Origin: Albula goreensis
Lineage: Eukaryota; Chordata; Actinopteri; Albuliformes; Albulidae
Length of the DNA: 64,000 nt
Assembly (NCBI GenBank): GCA_022829145.1
Contig: CM040746.1
Coordinates: 40,928,212-40,992,211 of the forward strand
Direction: 5' to 3'
Under the pieces are notes generated by a model, which did not search any database, was not told the DNA's origin, and saw nothing but the letters and a program-made list of their open reading frames with translations. A program made the translations under genes and the position numbers. Of this stretch, positions 14,271 to 26,888 are shown one piece after another. Positions within the stretch are counted from its first letter, which is position 1. Every line of letters starts with the position of its first letter.

Positions 14271-14272
14271 TA

Positions 14273-16951
14273 CTTTAGTGTTAGCTATGGGCTGTCGCTG
14301 TAGCCTTCCGTTGCCATAGCAACATACTGAAGTAATGGCATGAGAGACATCACAGTGACCGATAAGTGCCATGGCAACCAAAACAGTTCAATACACCACA
14401 GAGCAACTTCTTGGCCACTCCTAATTTTCTGCAAGCTGTCTAAAAGTACAGTCATATTAAAGTACAGAAGCAAGCTGATTACATCCAGTACTAACAGCTA
14501 TCATTTTCATAGTGGCTTAATTAAAATGCTAAATTTTATGTACAAATTAATATCAGAGTGCTTCACCCTTCTTGACAGTGGTTCATGTTTTTCAATATTA
14601 TTGATTAATTCACTCTGGCAGTGTGCATATTGCCATTTATGTATAAAAATGAATACCAGCCAGATACATATAGTATCACTATCTAAAGCAAAATGTAATA
14701 TTTATTAGGCACATGGTAACACTTACTTGTTGTAACATGTGTCAAAGGACTATATAAATATTATGACAGCTCATAACAAATCATTTAGTATAATAAAACA
14801 GAATATAAGATATTGTATGTCATCTTTCCCATGAAAATGTGCTTGGTTGCAGTATATTCTGAGGGTTCCGATGTCTCTGACGTTCTGTGCAGTGCTTATT
14901 ACGTTTTCGGCTCCAAACCCACTGTGCTGAAGTATGCCTGAGCACACAGAAAATTGTAATGTCAGCAGTTTATGGCAGCAATTGATTTTAATTTCAAAAC
15001 CCAGTGTGGTCATTTGCAAACAGCATTTTCCAGTGTTTTAAAGTAAAGTCCACCTCGTTTGAAAACCTTTTCCCCAGCGTGGTGAAGTGCGTTATAAAGT
15101 CTGTTTTCCAGAAGTGCTCGTGCCAAGGGGAGAGGTCTTGTGCAACCAGGCGATGGATTTCATTTCTGTTTTGTTATTTTGTTATGTTCACATGCACAGC
15201 TGGCAGAGGAGTGTAAATCACAAATAAAAATTATGGTAAATACAGTGCAGCCAAATATTTTGGTTTTGTATTTTAAGATAGATTTACTTACATGATATTA
15301 AGTTATTTGCCTCTCATGTTTTATATTAGTATTATTATTACATATGACAAGCAGAATGTATATATTTTGAGCCATGTAAGAATATTTATCTGAAATATTA
15401 GTATTACTGAATTCTCAAATATCAGCTGCCCCCCCAACAGATCTGTCTCAGAGATTTTGACTTCCCGGAGATGGGGTTTCTGTTATTGCTATGTTCTTGT
15501 ATTACATTTTTGCCCCATAATTCAGCCAGGTGTCTTTCTAAATCTGCTGGTGTTGCACATTTTTCCATTTGTGAATTTCCCTGTTTAACTATGGAAAATA
15601 TGCTGCAATGAAACACATAGCATCGTAAGACTGTAGCTCATTTTGTATCTTCAAAATGCTGTGAATTTGCCCCACACACCAAATTAAGATAATGTTTCTC
15701 AGAAAATATATCACATCAGAAAGAAAACAATTTATAGATTGATAGCACTTAATGCACTGCTCAAATTAAAAATTTACCTTTTTCATCTTCAATTTTATAA
15801 AGAACTTCAGATCACAAAGGGATGGAATAACAGGATTGTGTTTTTGTGTCTTTGCCAGCTGTGATCTGAGGGATCTGTGTAGCCATGTCTGCCAAAGAAG
15901 GACAAAGTGCTTAAAAGATTTGTCATGTAGCTTTCATGTTTGCCTGCTAATGCCATAAAAATGCAAAGCAACTCAAACGTTTCCACTTATGGTTTTACTC
16001 TCTTACCTCATGCTCTTACCACATGCTGTTGTGTTTATCTGTGTATTTAAATTCCTCAAGAATTTCAATCTTAACTTGATTGGGGAGTGGGGTGGGGGGT
16101 GGCTGTGTAAGTCAGATTAGAACATTTATAAACCTGAACAGAATCACCTTTCGCCCTTAACTTTAACTCACACATAAATGTTCGTATTTATTTCCACAAA
16201 CTGTGAGCTCAGTAAGCAGTCACGTATACATCACTACACTGTTTGTGAGGGAGGAAAACACTCATTTGAGTGAAGCAAATTCAGGATGCTGTGTTTGGAT
16301 TTGCTTCTTCTTATACTGTACATAGTGATATATTTTATACAAGTGTAATATGGGTCCTGTGTTTTCTTCAGTGGATCTAAAAGAGCAAAGCCATTGCTTG
16401 GCTATTTCCTTCATCCCAGCTGTTTACGGTATTCTGGCTCGGTATAGAAGTCTGATAAAATATACCACACTACGCAGTGAATCTGCTACAGTCTCGCAAA
16501 GCAGGTGATTTAGCTTTTTTTTCCTTTGGTTTTTTTTCATTTTCATTCAAATTTATTTGTGGTGTTGACATCACAGGTGGGCGTTGTGTGATAATTACCC
16601 ACGAGAGCTGCCCCTAAAAGTGTAAAGAGCTGTCCTGCCCCCTCTCTGCACCCTGCCAGCGTACAGGAGCCACACTCCGTTAAGAGGGTCTGTGGAAAAA
16701 ACACCTTCTGTTTGTGTGCGCAAGTCAATCCCACCATGGTTCCCATGGCACCCAGAACTCGCAGCGCTCAGATAGAGAGGAATGTGGGGGAGACCAGCGC
16801 AGTGAGATGAGGCAAGCTGATGTATCTGCGTGAGATCTGCCCGTTTTTATTTATTTCACATTTCTACCAGCTTTCTCCCTAACGCCGGTTTTATTTGTGG
16901 CTCAGAGGAATCTCTGAGGCAGTTCCTCCATTTCTGTACCTGAGCTCACAT
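14273..16951. other. Gene-free stretch
   Basis: AT-rich single-copy-looking sequence. No exon, RNA gene or repeat family that I can support. Short open frames here have no family resemblance. Confidence 0.45.
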
Positions 16952-17143
16952 CCCGACCCCGACCCTCACCCTCACCCTAACCCCACCCTAACCCCTAACC
17001 CCTAACCCCTAACCCCTAACCCTAAACCCTGACCCTGACCCTAAACCCTGACCCTATCCCTATCACTATTCCTAACCCTGACCCTAAACCCTGACCCTAT
17101 CCCTATCCCTATCACTATCCCTAACCCTAACCCTCACCCTGAC
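16952..17143. repeat. Interstitial telomere-like repeat, (CCCTAA)n degenerate
   Basis: About 190 bp of C-rich strand made of CCCTAA and variants (CCCCTAA, CCCTGA, CCCTCA, CCCTAT), with the cleanest run around 16,976-17,030. The vertebrate telomere repeat on this strand is CCCTAA. Unique DNA follows on both sides, so this is an internal block rather than a chromosome end. Confidence 0.9.
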
Positions 17144-17505
17144 CTCTGCAGGAAGCATCCACAGAGCCTCATTTCCTTCTGTCCGTACTGGCAGTCTAAC
17201 ATGGCTGCTGCCTTGAGTTTGGATCACCCTGTCCTGCACAGCCCTGCTTTTCGGGGCTTCACTGAGAATACGAGCTGTGAGACTGAAGCAGTGCTCAGGT
17301 AGGCCTGACCTACCAGGACAACCAGAGAATTACGACCATCTGAGACAAGTACAGAGAGGTATAACACAGTTTCCTCTTTATATTGACCTTATTCACAATC
17401 AAACCTCGGTCAAAGGCTCTATGTACAACACTGACCAATGCAAGAGGAACGTATATGGAATATGAAATGATTGTATTGTGATTCACCATTTTCAGCAACC
17501 TGCGG

Positions 17506-18600
17506 CTGTGTGATTGGGCAGTGCATGTATGGAAGCAGCTGTGATTGGGCAGTGCATGTATGGAAGCAGCTGTGTGATTGGGCAGTGCATGTATGGAAGC
17601 AGCTGTGTGATTGGGCAGTGCATGTATGGAAGCAGCGGTGTGATTGGGCAGTGCATGTATGGAAGCAGCTGGTGTGATTGGGCAGTGCATGTATGGAAGC
17701 AGCTGTGTGATTGGGCAGTGCATGTATGGAAGCAGCTGTGTGATTGGGCACTGCATGTATGGAAGCAGCTGTGTGATTGGGCACTGCATGTATGGAAGCA
17801 GCTGTGTGATTGGGCAGTGCATGTATGGAAGCAGCGGTGTGATTGGGCAGTGCATGTATGGAAGCAGCTGTGTGATTGGGCAGTGCATGTATGGAAGCAG
17901 CTGTGTGATTGGGCAGTGCATGTATGGAAGCAGCGGTGTGATTGGGCAGTGCATGTATGGAAGCAGCTGTGTGATTGGGCAGTGCATGTATGGAAGCAGC
18001 GGTGTGATTGGGCAGTGCAGTGCATGTGTGATGGAAGCAGCTGTGTGATTGGGCAGTGCATGTATGGATTGGATTGGGCAGTGCATGTATGGAAGCAGCT
18101 GTGTGATTGGGCAGTGCATGTATGGAAGCAGCTGTGTGATTGGGCAGTGGAAGCATGTGATTGGGCAGTGCAGCAGCTGTGTGATTGGGCAGTGCATGTA
18201 TGGAAGCAGCTGTGTGATTGGGCAGTGCATGTATGGAAGCAGCTGTGTGATTGGGCAGTGCATGTGATTGGGCAAGCAGCTTGGGCAGTGTGATTGGATT
18301 GGGCAGTGCATGTATGGAAGCAGCTGTGTGATTGGGCAGTGCATGTATGGAAGCAGCTGTGTGATTGGGCAGTGCATGTATGGAAGCAGCTGTGTGATTG
18401 GGCAGTGCATGTATGGAAGCAGCTGTGTGATTGGGCAGTGCATGTATGGAAGCAGCTGTGTGATTGGGCAGCTGTGTGATTGGGCAGTGCATGTATGGAA
18501 GCAGCGGTGTGATTGGGCAGTGCATGTATGGAAGCAGCTGTGTGATTGGGCAGTGCATGTATGGAAGCAGCTGTGTGATTGGGCAGCGCATGTATGGAAG
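17506..18600. repeat. 33-bp minisatellite, about 33 copies
   Basis: A tandem array with a 33-bp unit, core GATTGGGCAGTGCATGTATG followed by GAAGCAGC. Because 33 is divisible by three and the unit has no stop in several frames, long open frames (up to about 420 codons on the minus strand) cross the array. They are repeat artefacts: their non-repetitive flanks resemble no protein. Between about 18,010 and 18,300 units are truncated and rearranged at the repeated ATTGGGCA word, which suggests slippage or unequal exchange there. Confidence 0.97.
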
Positions 18601-19650
18601 TAATTCGGTTCATTACATATGCATTTAGTTCATGCATATACATATATATGACCTGGCTGCATTTGCTGATGTATGTAATGAACTGAATAGATTTTTGTTT
18701 CTTGTGTGGACTCCAGCACAGTAATGACACACGATGCAGTGATGCTGGTGTTCGCATTGCCAGGGATTTCCCATCTGATGTAATGCACTCAGTGGCAATG
18801 GAGCTTTTCCGCAGTCAAATGTTTCTGTCTCCTGCGTGATTTTGGGGCTAATCCCCCTCTCATCTCCTGCCCTACATCTACCCCCACCACCGTGTGGCGC
18901 CCCAGAGCTCAGGGGGCAGGGAAGTCAAGGCACAAATGCCCTGCAAATCTCCCAAGAACTTGTACACAATTTATTTTTTTGTAACTCCTCAGTATTTATT
19001 TTGATGGAATAAGATGGGTATTTTCATGTAAGGCTTCTCTTTCAGGGAGCTAACGTGTATTACTTTTTCTGTTGCTATGTGACAGCTCTAATAAATGATG
19101 ATTATTAAAAGATGGAAATATGTAAAATTCAAAAAAAGTGTGTGTGTTTTTTTTTTTATTTCCCTTTAAATTCATGAGCTTTTATTTATTGCAGGGAGTG
19201 AAACAGGGAGTGGTTTACTGATGTAAACCACATTTTCCCTCACATAGGATTTCTTAAAGGGCTTTAATTGTCTGTCCATAACATTATTCAGGTTAAATAT
19301 GATATAAAATGGAACAATGGGGTTTAACCTCAGCAGTGTGGTAAATATGTTTGAGCTGGGGTTGCTGCAGGAGGGTGGCATTGCAGTCACAGATCCTACT
19401 GTTTCTGCAGGAGACCACTTTAATTGCTTCAGTAAAATACTCACAATATCCAGAGTATAAAGACAGTGTGATCCTGTTTAAGCATGATAAGGACGTAACT
19501 TCTGCAGCGCATAACCAATGAGAAAGCCCCAATCTTACCACCACATCCATTACAAAAAACCCTATGCATTGATAAATATGAAGACTAAAGCATTCAGCAA
19601 GCATTCTAAATCAGTGACATGAATATACATAAAATCTGTTTGTTCATCTT
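18601..19650. other. Gene-free stretch
   Basis: Unique-looking sequence with an AT-rich segment near 18.96-19.17 kb. No gene supported. Confidence 0.45.
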
Positions 19651-20020
19651 CTCCCTGATTCAGGCAGCAGGTCCTGGTTTTCTGCCCTGATTCAGACAGC
19701 AGGTCCTGGTTTATCTGCCCTGATTCAGGCAGCAGGTCCTGGTTTATCTGCCCTGATTCAGACAGCAGGTCCTGGTTTATCTGCCCTGATTCAGGCAGCA
19801 GGTCCTGGTTTATCTGCTCTGATTCAGGCAGCAGGTCCTGGTTTATCTGCCCTGATTCAGACTGCAGGTCCTGGTTTATCTGCCCTGATTCAGGCAGCAG
19901 GTCCTGGTTTATCTGCCCTGATTCAGACAGCAGGTCCTGGTTTATCTGCCCTGATTCAGGCAGCAGGTCCTGGTTTATCTGCCCTGATTCAGGCAGCAGG
20001 TCCTGGTTTATCTGCCCTGA
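19651..20020. repeat. 33-bp minisatellite, 11 copies
   Basis: Eleven tandem 33-bp units, core GCCCTGATTCAGGCAGCAGG followed by TCCTGGTTTATCT. Units alternate irregularly between caggcagc and cagacagc, with one cagactgc. A 160-codon minus-strand frame across it is a repeat artefact. Confidence 0.97.
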
Positions 20021-21766
20021 GCTTGGCATGGCTTCCCTCCCCATTTTGTTTACAGGAGGTGCAGCTCCCAGCTGTGATCACAAAATGCATCATTTCAGTC
20101 CTGGATGCTGATTGGTTACTCAGCCTCCATGGCAGTGCCAGCAGCCTTAATGTGACGTGGCCAAACACAATCTCCATACATCAATTCAGGAGCGGTTTCT
20201 CTCCACTATCATAGATATCCTGGAGATAGAGGCACTGTTTCGTAATCAATCAACATTTGCCCATAACTTTTACCTACAATTAAACAAAAGTATAAAGCTT
20301 TTTCTGTATAAGAACAGTTTGTCAATGTCATGTTTGTGAGAGCTGAACTCATTAAACTGCATCAGGGAAGGTGAATAATGAACACTTGCATTTACCTGTG
20401 AGCCAAAGGTAAGGACAAATCATGACTGAATTCCAACCATTGTAAATAGTAAACAGCAGTAAAAGGTGAGGATTTTAACTACTGGTTCTCTTCAGATACA
20501 ATTTCAGTTGTAAATCAAAGTATGCTGTCTGGTGATATCCATTACATAATATTTTTTTTACTTCTTTCAACCTTACAGATGTGTCACTAATTACGCTCTC
20601 TGTGTCGTCAGCAGAACATGAAGTCAACATGTGCTCCACACGCATGCAGGCAGCCAGGGCTGGCTGGTGGAGACCGATGGAGCTGATGATTGGCTGAAGG
20701 CCTACCTTCCCTGGCAACCCATAGCCAATCATAGCCTCCCCAGCGTAACTGGTAATGGCAGGGTCGGAACACCCAGTCACATGATCCACAGCTGCACCGC
20801 AAATACGGGCCACCCAGAGACCTGGCAATGCAGGGCCTTCCCATCAAATAACTGAATAATTATAATAAACAAACCAATCAAGCTGAGGCCACAACATTCG
20901 GTCCACTTCGGCTGTGTATGTTGGTGTAAATGCCGTAGCGCTGCCTGGCACTGGGAGACTGAGCTTAATCAATGTGGATCACAGGGGATGGGCTGAATCC
21001 AGACCTGAGTTATGCGCCACTTCAGTGCATGTTACAGTGCATAAGTCTGCCATTAGTTACTGACACACGTGTGGGTAACGCACTTCACTGGCGCGTAATT
21101 CAGCTCCATGTTGGGTTCTCATTAATTGGGTAACTGCACAAATAAGCTGCAACCGTATTTATGGAATAAACTAAAAGTTATTCCAAATGTCAGGCTTCCC
21201 CAGCAGGAGTGTGATCAGCACTGTCAGCAGCCAATAGAAACGCTCCTCTGGCAGCAGGGATGGGGAATAAGGGGAAACCACGGTAACCAGACTGTAGATC
21301 AGCTACAGTCACGACTCACAATGGCAACGCAGCTACCCTTTCTGAAAATGACTGAATACATTAGGCAATAATAGGATTAACTGATTACATTCATACTGTG
21401 TGTTTTCATACCGATTTAACAATGAGCGTGTGCAGTCTCTGCCAAGGTAAGTCCCAGACATTAAGGTGAGGGAGGCTTGAGGCCGATCTCACCATCTGAG
21501 CTCTGAGATTGGTGCTGCTGCATTAAAAATGAGGGATTACTGTATTACAGAGTTCATCCCAGCTCAGTCTCTGGGGTGAGAGAATGAAAACGTGATTAGT
21601 AACAAGTGCTAATTAAGACCACAGGCAGAGGATAAGGGCACTGCCATCCTGTGCGGTGGAGAGGTGATCACATGATGCAGCGATGGCGATCACTGCCCTG
21701 GCCATCTGAATGGGTGAGTTTAAACATTTAGTTGAAAAAGTCAAATTAAAACAGGGAAATGTTTTA
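20021..21766. other. Gene-free stretch
   Basis: No supportable gene. Reading frames around 20.5-20.9 kb on both strands overlap one another and show no domain. Confidence 0.45.
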
Positions 21767-21850
21767 ACACACACACTCTCACACACACTCTCTCTCTCAC
21801 ACACACATACATACACACACACACTCAGTCACACTAACACAGACACTCAG

Positions 21851-21886
<36 letters not shown>

Positions 21887-21912
21887 TCACACTAACACAT
21901 GCACTCACACAC
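21767..21912. repeat. (CA)n microsatellite, interrupted
   Basis: CA-rich simple repeat with interspersed CTCT and ctcagtcacact words. The longest pure CA run lies near 21,853-21,882. Confidence 0.95.
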
Positions 21913-21913
21913 A

Positions 21914-22055
21914 CCCAGCTCTGCACACTAAACCCAGCTCTGCACACTAAACCCAGCTCTGCACACTAAACCGAGCTCTGTACACTAAACCCAGCTCTGT
22001 ACACTAAACCCAGCTCTGCACACTAAACCCAGCTCTGCACACTAAACCCAGCTCT
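21914..22055. repeat. 19-bp tandem repeat, 7 copies
   Basis: Seven direct copies of a 19-bp unit, AGCTCTGCACACTAAACCC, with single-base variants (gtacac for gcacac; accgagc once). It directly abuts the CA microsatellite. Confidence 0.96.
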
Positions 22056-24063
22056 GACGTCCTGGTTAGAATGTCTCATAGTTTGCTTTGTGTAATTGCT
22101 CTTAATGACGGTCTTCACATCGATCCAGTGTAATATCTCACTGTGTTCAGCACTCCAATCTTCACGTTCTCACTTTTACTTCTCACAACAGGTGGTCTTT
22201 AAAACAAGAACAAACATTAATAGAGAGTTGTTATAGCAACCCCATGTGTCATTACTTTCCCACTAGTGTATTCCACTAACTGTCAAGCCTGAACTTTAGG
22301 CCAGCAGATTTAGTTATGGTCATAACAGTTCCTGCTCAGAGTGAGGTCACCGGTGCTTTGACCCTATAATATGTCACTAGAGAGGCTGTAACAGAAATAA
22401 TCCACTCACGCAGCGTTACAATAGTTTTTTTAATGACTGTAACATATCATATCTGTACTCTGCGCTGTAATGTGGGCTGTGCATCGTGGATGGTCCACGG
22501 TTTTATTTTCAGCATGAGCCATTCAAAATGAATCATTTCTATTGAGCAGCATTAAATACGGTTACCTTCATTATACAGGGGTTTAAACAGCAGCTCTTGA
22601 ATCTGTGCTGTTTCATGCATTCCTCCAGTACATTCCAGCATTCTGATCATCAGGATTTCAGTCAGAACCCGCAGAAAACCTGAGCATTAACATCAGCCCC
22701 ACAACAATGTGTCCTGATTTTAGTTTTTAAAAAACAGAAGAGAGATGTGGCGTCAATGATCAGTGTTATTCTTGATAAAGTCACACCGCTCATTTGCTCA
22801 TTAACGTTGCAGATGAGATAGCTATGTAGAACTGTAGTATATGCATCTGTATAATTTCTCATGTGCTGCGTGTCAGTATAACGTCACGGCACATGGGAAA
22901 TCATTTTAGGCAGAAATGAAAAAAATGTACATTTATGGATGAAATAGCCACATGTTGACTGGTCTCATAGTCATACGTTTGCAACAGCATATCATATGGT
23001 GATGTGTACAGTAGCTGAAAAATATCAGAATGACAATAAGAAGGCTTAATGATTTTTCACCCATTATACTAACGAGCTTTAGGTCATTTGGCCCATAAAG
23101 AAAAAATTTCAAATTCTACAAATTATATGAGGAAAGATTTATTATGTACAGACAACATACACTGCACACACTAAAATGAGTGAAATCATTAGTCCAGTCC
23201 GGTTAACACTGATTTCTGCATCAGCTTTGAAAATCCCATTTCTGTCAACGTCTAATATAAGACTGATAAATGGTGCTTTGACATTGTGATTCCGCCTTTG
23301 AGCTGGAAATTTTAAATCAGACTCAATCATTATTTTGATTGACAAATATGAGCACAGTGGGGTGAGTACAGATTCCAAAATCATGTCAGACAGCTTGTTC
23401 AAATTTTCTGTTGGTTCCTTCATTTCCTTGAATGGAAATGTGGAGGCTTGCATTCCTTTCCCAGAGAAATTAAGGAATTTTTTGTTCCTTCTTCTTAATT
23501 TGTTGTCCTGTCGTGTTTACACAGGGGACAATCAAAGAAGCCACAATGTTCCTCTTGAATCATTTTTGCATCATTTGTACAGAAACTTTAATTGCAGCGC
23601 ACATAAAATGAGTGCAGATTCACCTTCAAGCTATTAGACCAATCGGCTGACTCATTTCAAATTCTTGCCTGATGAATACATTTTCTCCATACATTCTGCA
23701 ATGTGCATTCGGTTGCAAATAGCTACAATCGAAGGATTGCCAGCAATTAAGAACAATGATTGACCACGGGATCTACACGCCTGTTTCTAATAACCAAAAC
23801 ATCTGTGCTCATTGAGTTACTTTAATCAAATTGGGCAAAGCCATGGTTGATTTTCAGTTCTCGCTCTGATAGACCAAAGCCACAAGACTAACACAAAGCC
23901 AAGCCGTTTCCTCCTCATTTGGCTCCTCTCTGCTCATTCCATTTGACCCAGAGCCCTTTTGCTTTCTTTAAGGGTAAATTAGTCTGGGCACTTCTGAAAA
24001 AGGTAGCATCCTAAACAAAGTATTCATGGTTACTGACTGGAGTCATGTGCCCCCAGCCAACCC
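22056..24063. other. Gene-free stretch, complex sequence
   Basis: No gene supported. The segment 23.0-23.97 kb is balanced in composition and repeat-free, so it is a candidate block of conserved non-coding DNA, but only alignment to other fishes could show that. Confidence 0.4.
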
Positions 24064-24161
24064 CACACACACACACACATGCATGCAAGCGCATACACAC
24101 ATACACACACACACACACACACGCATGCAAACACATACGCATACACACGCACACACACAGA
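24064..24161. repeat. (CA)n microsatellite, interrupted
   Basis: CA repeat interrupted by gcatgcaag and acgcatgcaa words. Confidence 0.95.
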
Positions 24162-24400
24162 AAGGGAGAAGAATAAGAGACATGTCTCCTGATTGGTGTG
24201 AGTACCTGCAGTTGTCGGGGTTTCACGCTGCAGGAGATGGACGAGTCGTAATTGTACCTGATCTGCACAGCCCTTTCATCCAGGGACGCTGCCCTGATTG
24301 TCAGAGATTCGCATTCATTTTCTTGCTGTTTTCCGATTCATCCCAATCTTCAGACACCCTTTGGGATCCTCCTGTGTGATACCGTAAAGAAGCAGAAATG

Positions 24401-24557
24401 CACTTTCCTCTGATGGTCTTGCAGTGTTAAAGCGCTCACACTTTCCTCTGATGGTCTTGCAGTGTTAAAGCGCTCACACTTTCCTCTGATGGTCTTGCAG
24501 GGTTAAAGTGCTCGCATTTTCCTCTGATGATCTTGCAGGGTTAAAGTGCTCACACTT
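24401..24557. repeat. 38-bp tandem repeat, 4 copies
   Basis: Four direct copies of a 38-bp unit, core CTTTCCTCTGATGGTCTTGC followed by AGTGTTAAAGCGCTCACA. The last two copies share AGGGTTAAAGTGCTC. Confidence 0.94.
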
Positions 24558-24561
24558 CACT

Positions 24562-26136
24562 GTGGAAGGTCGGGCTCAGTCTTTCCCCTTCCTGCTCTCT
24601 CCACCTGTGATTAAAAATAAGAAGTGCTAAATCTGCATTAAAACAAATGAGCCTTTGAGCAGAGCGAGCTGTGTTCACCGTTCCATAACTTGTTCCCAGA
24701 CAAGTGGCTTGATTTGTCTTTGAGATGGAAACAATGTGATGTGAAATGCACAGACACAGTGCACTCACGTTATAATTAAACCATGAATACATCCGCAGAA
24801 GTGAAATAACTGTGAAGTGTGCCATCTTTTCAGTCTCCTGCAAAGGAAGCTTTTAAATGTGACCTTCTGGTTTTCATATTGCATGCATGCTGTAAAGTGT
24901 TGCATGCATGCTGTAAAGTGTAAACTCTTTGCTGTAAAGTGTAAACTCTGTGCTGATTTCCCTCAGAGGAGCATGCCGTTATTGTCTGTTTTTATTTTGC
25001 TAATCATTTCCCACCAAGCCCCCTGCTCTTTTCGTCATCACCACCCCATAGCCTTTCAGCTATTTGCATATTCATGTGGGTAATTTAATGATTCTGCCTG
25101 ATATGTTATTACAGTACCCATAATGCATATGACCTTTACAAACCCACACCAGTCACCTTCAGCTTTCCTACGGCTGTCACTGTAGCCTGACTCACCGCAC
25201 CATGTCTGAGCAATGACATCACAGCACTTTAGCGGAGACGCTTTGAGACCTTGACTCTTCCATTCAACTGTTCCTTTGAAACAGTTACTGCTGATCATCT
25301 TCAGATAGACTGTTCTATCTTGTTCAGTGTTGCTGAATTAATTAAGGGGAGAACTAGGAGAGCAATTTTGAAATATAAAATACATTCAGTTCATCCACTT
25401 TTCTGAAAATGTCAAAGGATTGGCGAGTAACTTGTTCTCTTTGAATCTTCCCTTTTAAGAATCATTTTTTGTTTGGCGCACATACATTTTTAAGTCCGTT
25501 AGCTAATGTAGGCCAACATGGTGAACAGGAAAAATGGATTATGCTGGAGAATGTTAGCTAATGTTAACATTTGCCTTCTAGAAAGCAGGTCAGGTGTGCC
25601 ATTAAGCCAGGCGGTAATGGGGAACAGTGTGCTGGGAAGTGGAAGGGGCGGTGGGGGGGGCGGATGGGGGTTTGAAGCCAGTTTTGACAGCACTCCATTA
25701 TACAATCCCAGCATGCACTTCTCTCCTGGAGCAGATTCCCTGACAGCATAGCTTACAGATCAAGATGGAATCGTACCTTTCTGTTTGATTTAGACATATT
25801 GAGTTTCGCACTTGCTGTAAGTCATGGGGGTGGGACTGGGGTGAAGGGAGTCAGGGTGGGGGGGGGTTACTTGAGCTGCCAGCTTTGGTGATGGAGAGCT
25901 GAATCCTAATGAGAACCAGGTTAGTCTGCTGGATACACTCACAGATCCGTGACCAATGCAGCGAAGGCGATCAGGAAATCAGCAGGTCTGCCCCCACCCC
26001 ACCCCTACCCGACCCCCACCCCCAGTTCTGCCCAATTTGTTTGTCAGATACAGAAGGTGTGTCGCTTTTTTCTTTCAGCTTGTTGCTCAATTCACTGCCA
26101 TCATGCTCCGGACCTCACTCACGTATCCTTATGGAC
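24562..26136. other. Gene-free stretch
   Basis: No gene supported. A small cluster of direct repeats (GCATGCTGTAAAGTGT and shorter versions) lies at about 24,880-24,950. G-rich runs occur near 25,645-25,670 and 25,825-25,868. Confidence 0.45.
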
Positions 26137-26317
26137 GCCCCCCGTGTCTCCTAACCCAGCGCCCCCCGTGTCTCCTAACCCAGTGCCCCACATGTCTCCT
26201 AACCCAGCGCTCCCCCATGTCTCCTAACCCAGCGCCCCCCGTGTCTCCTAACCCAGCACCCCACGTGTCTCCTAACCCAGCGCCCCCCATGTCTCCTAAC
26301 CCAGCGCCCCCCATGTC
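26137..26317. repeat. 24-bp tandem repeat, 7-8 copies
   Basis: Tandem units of 24 bp with core GTCTCCTAACCCAGCGCCCC. Variants have cgtgtctcc, catgtctcc or cacgtgtctcc. Confidence 0.95.
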
Positions 26318-26888
26318 TGTGCTACTGAGTGAACTGCTGAACATTTTTTACTGTAGACCTAAGTCTAAAGAGAAACATCTGAGACTTCCATTCCCTCCTG
26401 ATGTTTGACCTCACTGAAACTCCCCTTCTCTCAGATGGCTGGGGTTAATTCCTCTCCAGGAGGTGAGTGACCGGGACGGAGCCGTCCATACATCTGTGCT
26501 AATGAAGAGTAGTGAGTGCTTTCTGGAGATCAATAGTGCCGTGATGGGGAAATCGCCATCATTACCCATTTTAATGGTCCAGCGAGACAGACGCAATAGC
26601 CATCCATGTTGTAATGTCTGTTTAAAAGGCCAATTTGTATAACCCATTGCGTTTGAAATATTACTGGCCATCAGATGACGAGTTATACAGAGCCACTTGA
26701 CAGTTTTGAAGAGATTTATGAGAAAACAACAATGTCTTTTCCAGACAGCTTAGTGGCCCACACCGTCACATGTTGTATTTTAGGCAAAGGACTTCTGAAA
26801 TATAAAACAGCAGCCTGATGGAGCGACAGCACGTTCCACATGCAGGCTCTGATAGCATATAAACCAGAGCACCAGAGTGAATGTGAAC
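26318..26888. other. Gene-free stretch
   Basis: Repeat-free, balanced sequence between two arrays. 26.46-26.70 kb is a candidate conserved non-coding block (inference). No exon seen. Confidence 0.4.

Noticed and set aside
16952-17143. Chromosome end
   Set aside because: Unique sequence continues on both sides, and the repeat is degenerate.
17310-18757. Long reading frames (377-421 codons) on the minus strand as a repeat protein
   Set aside because: Produced by a 33-bp tandem repeat. Three different frames are equally open and no domain, splice context or conserved flank supports coding.
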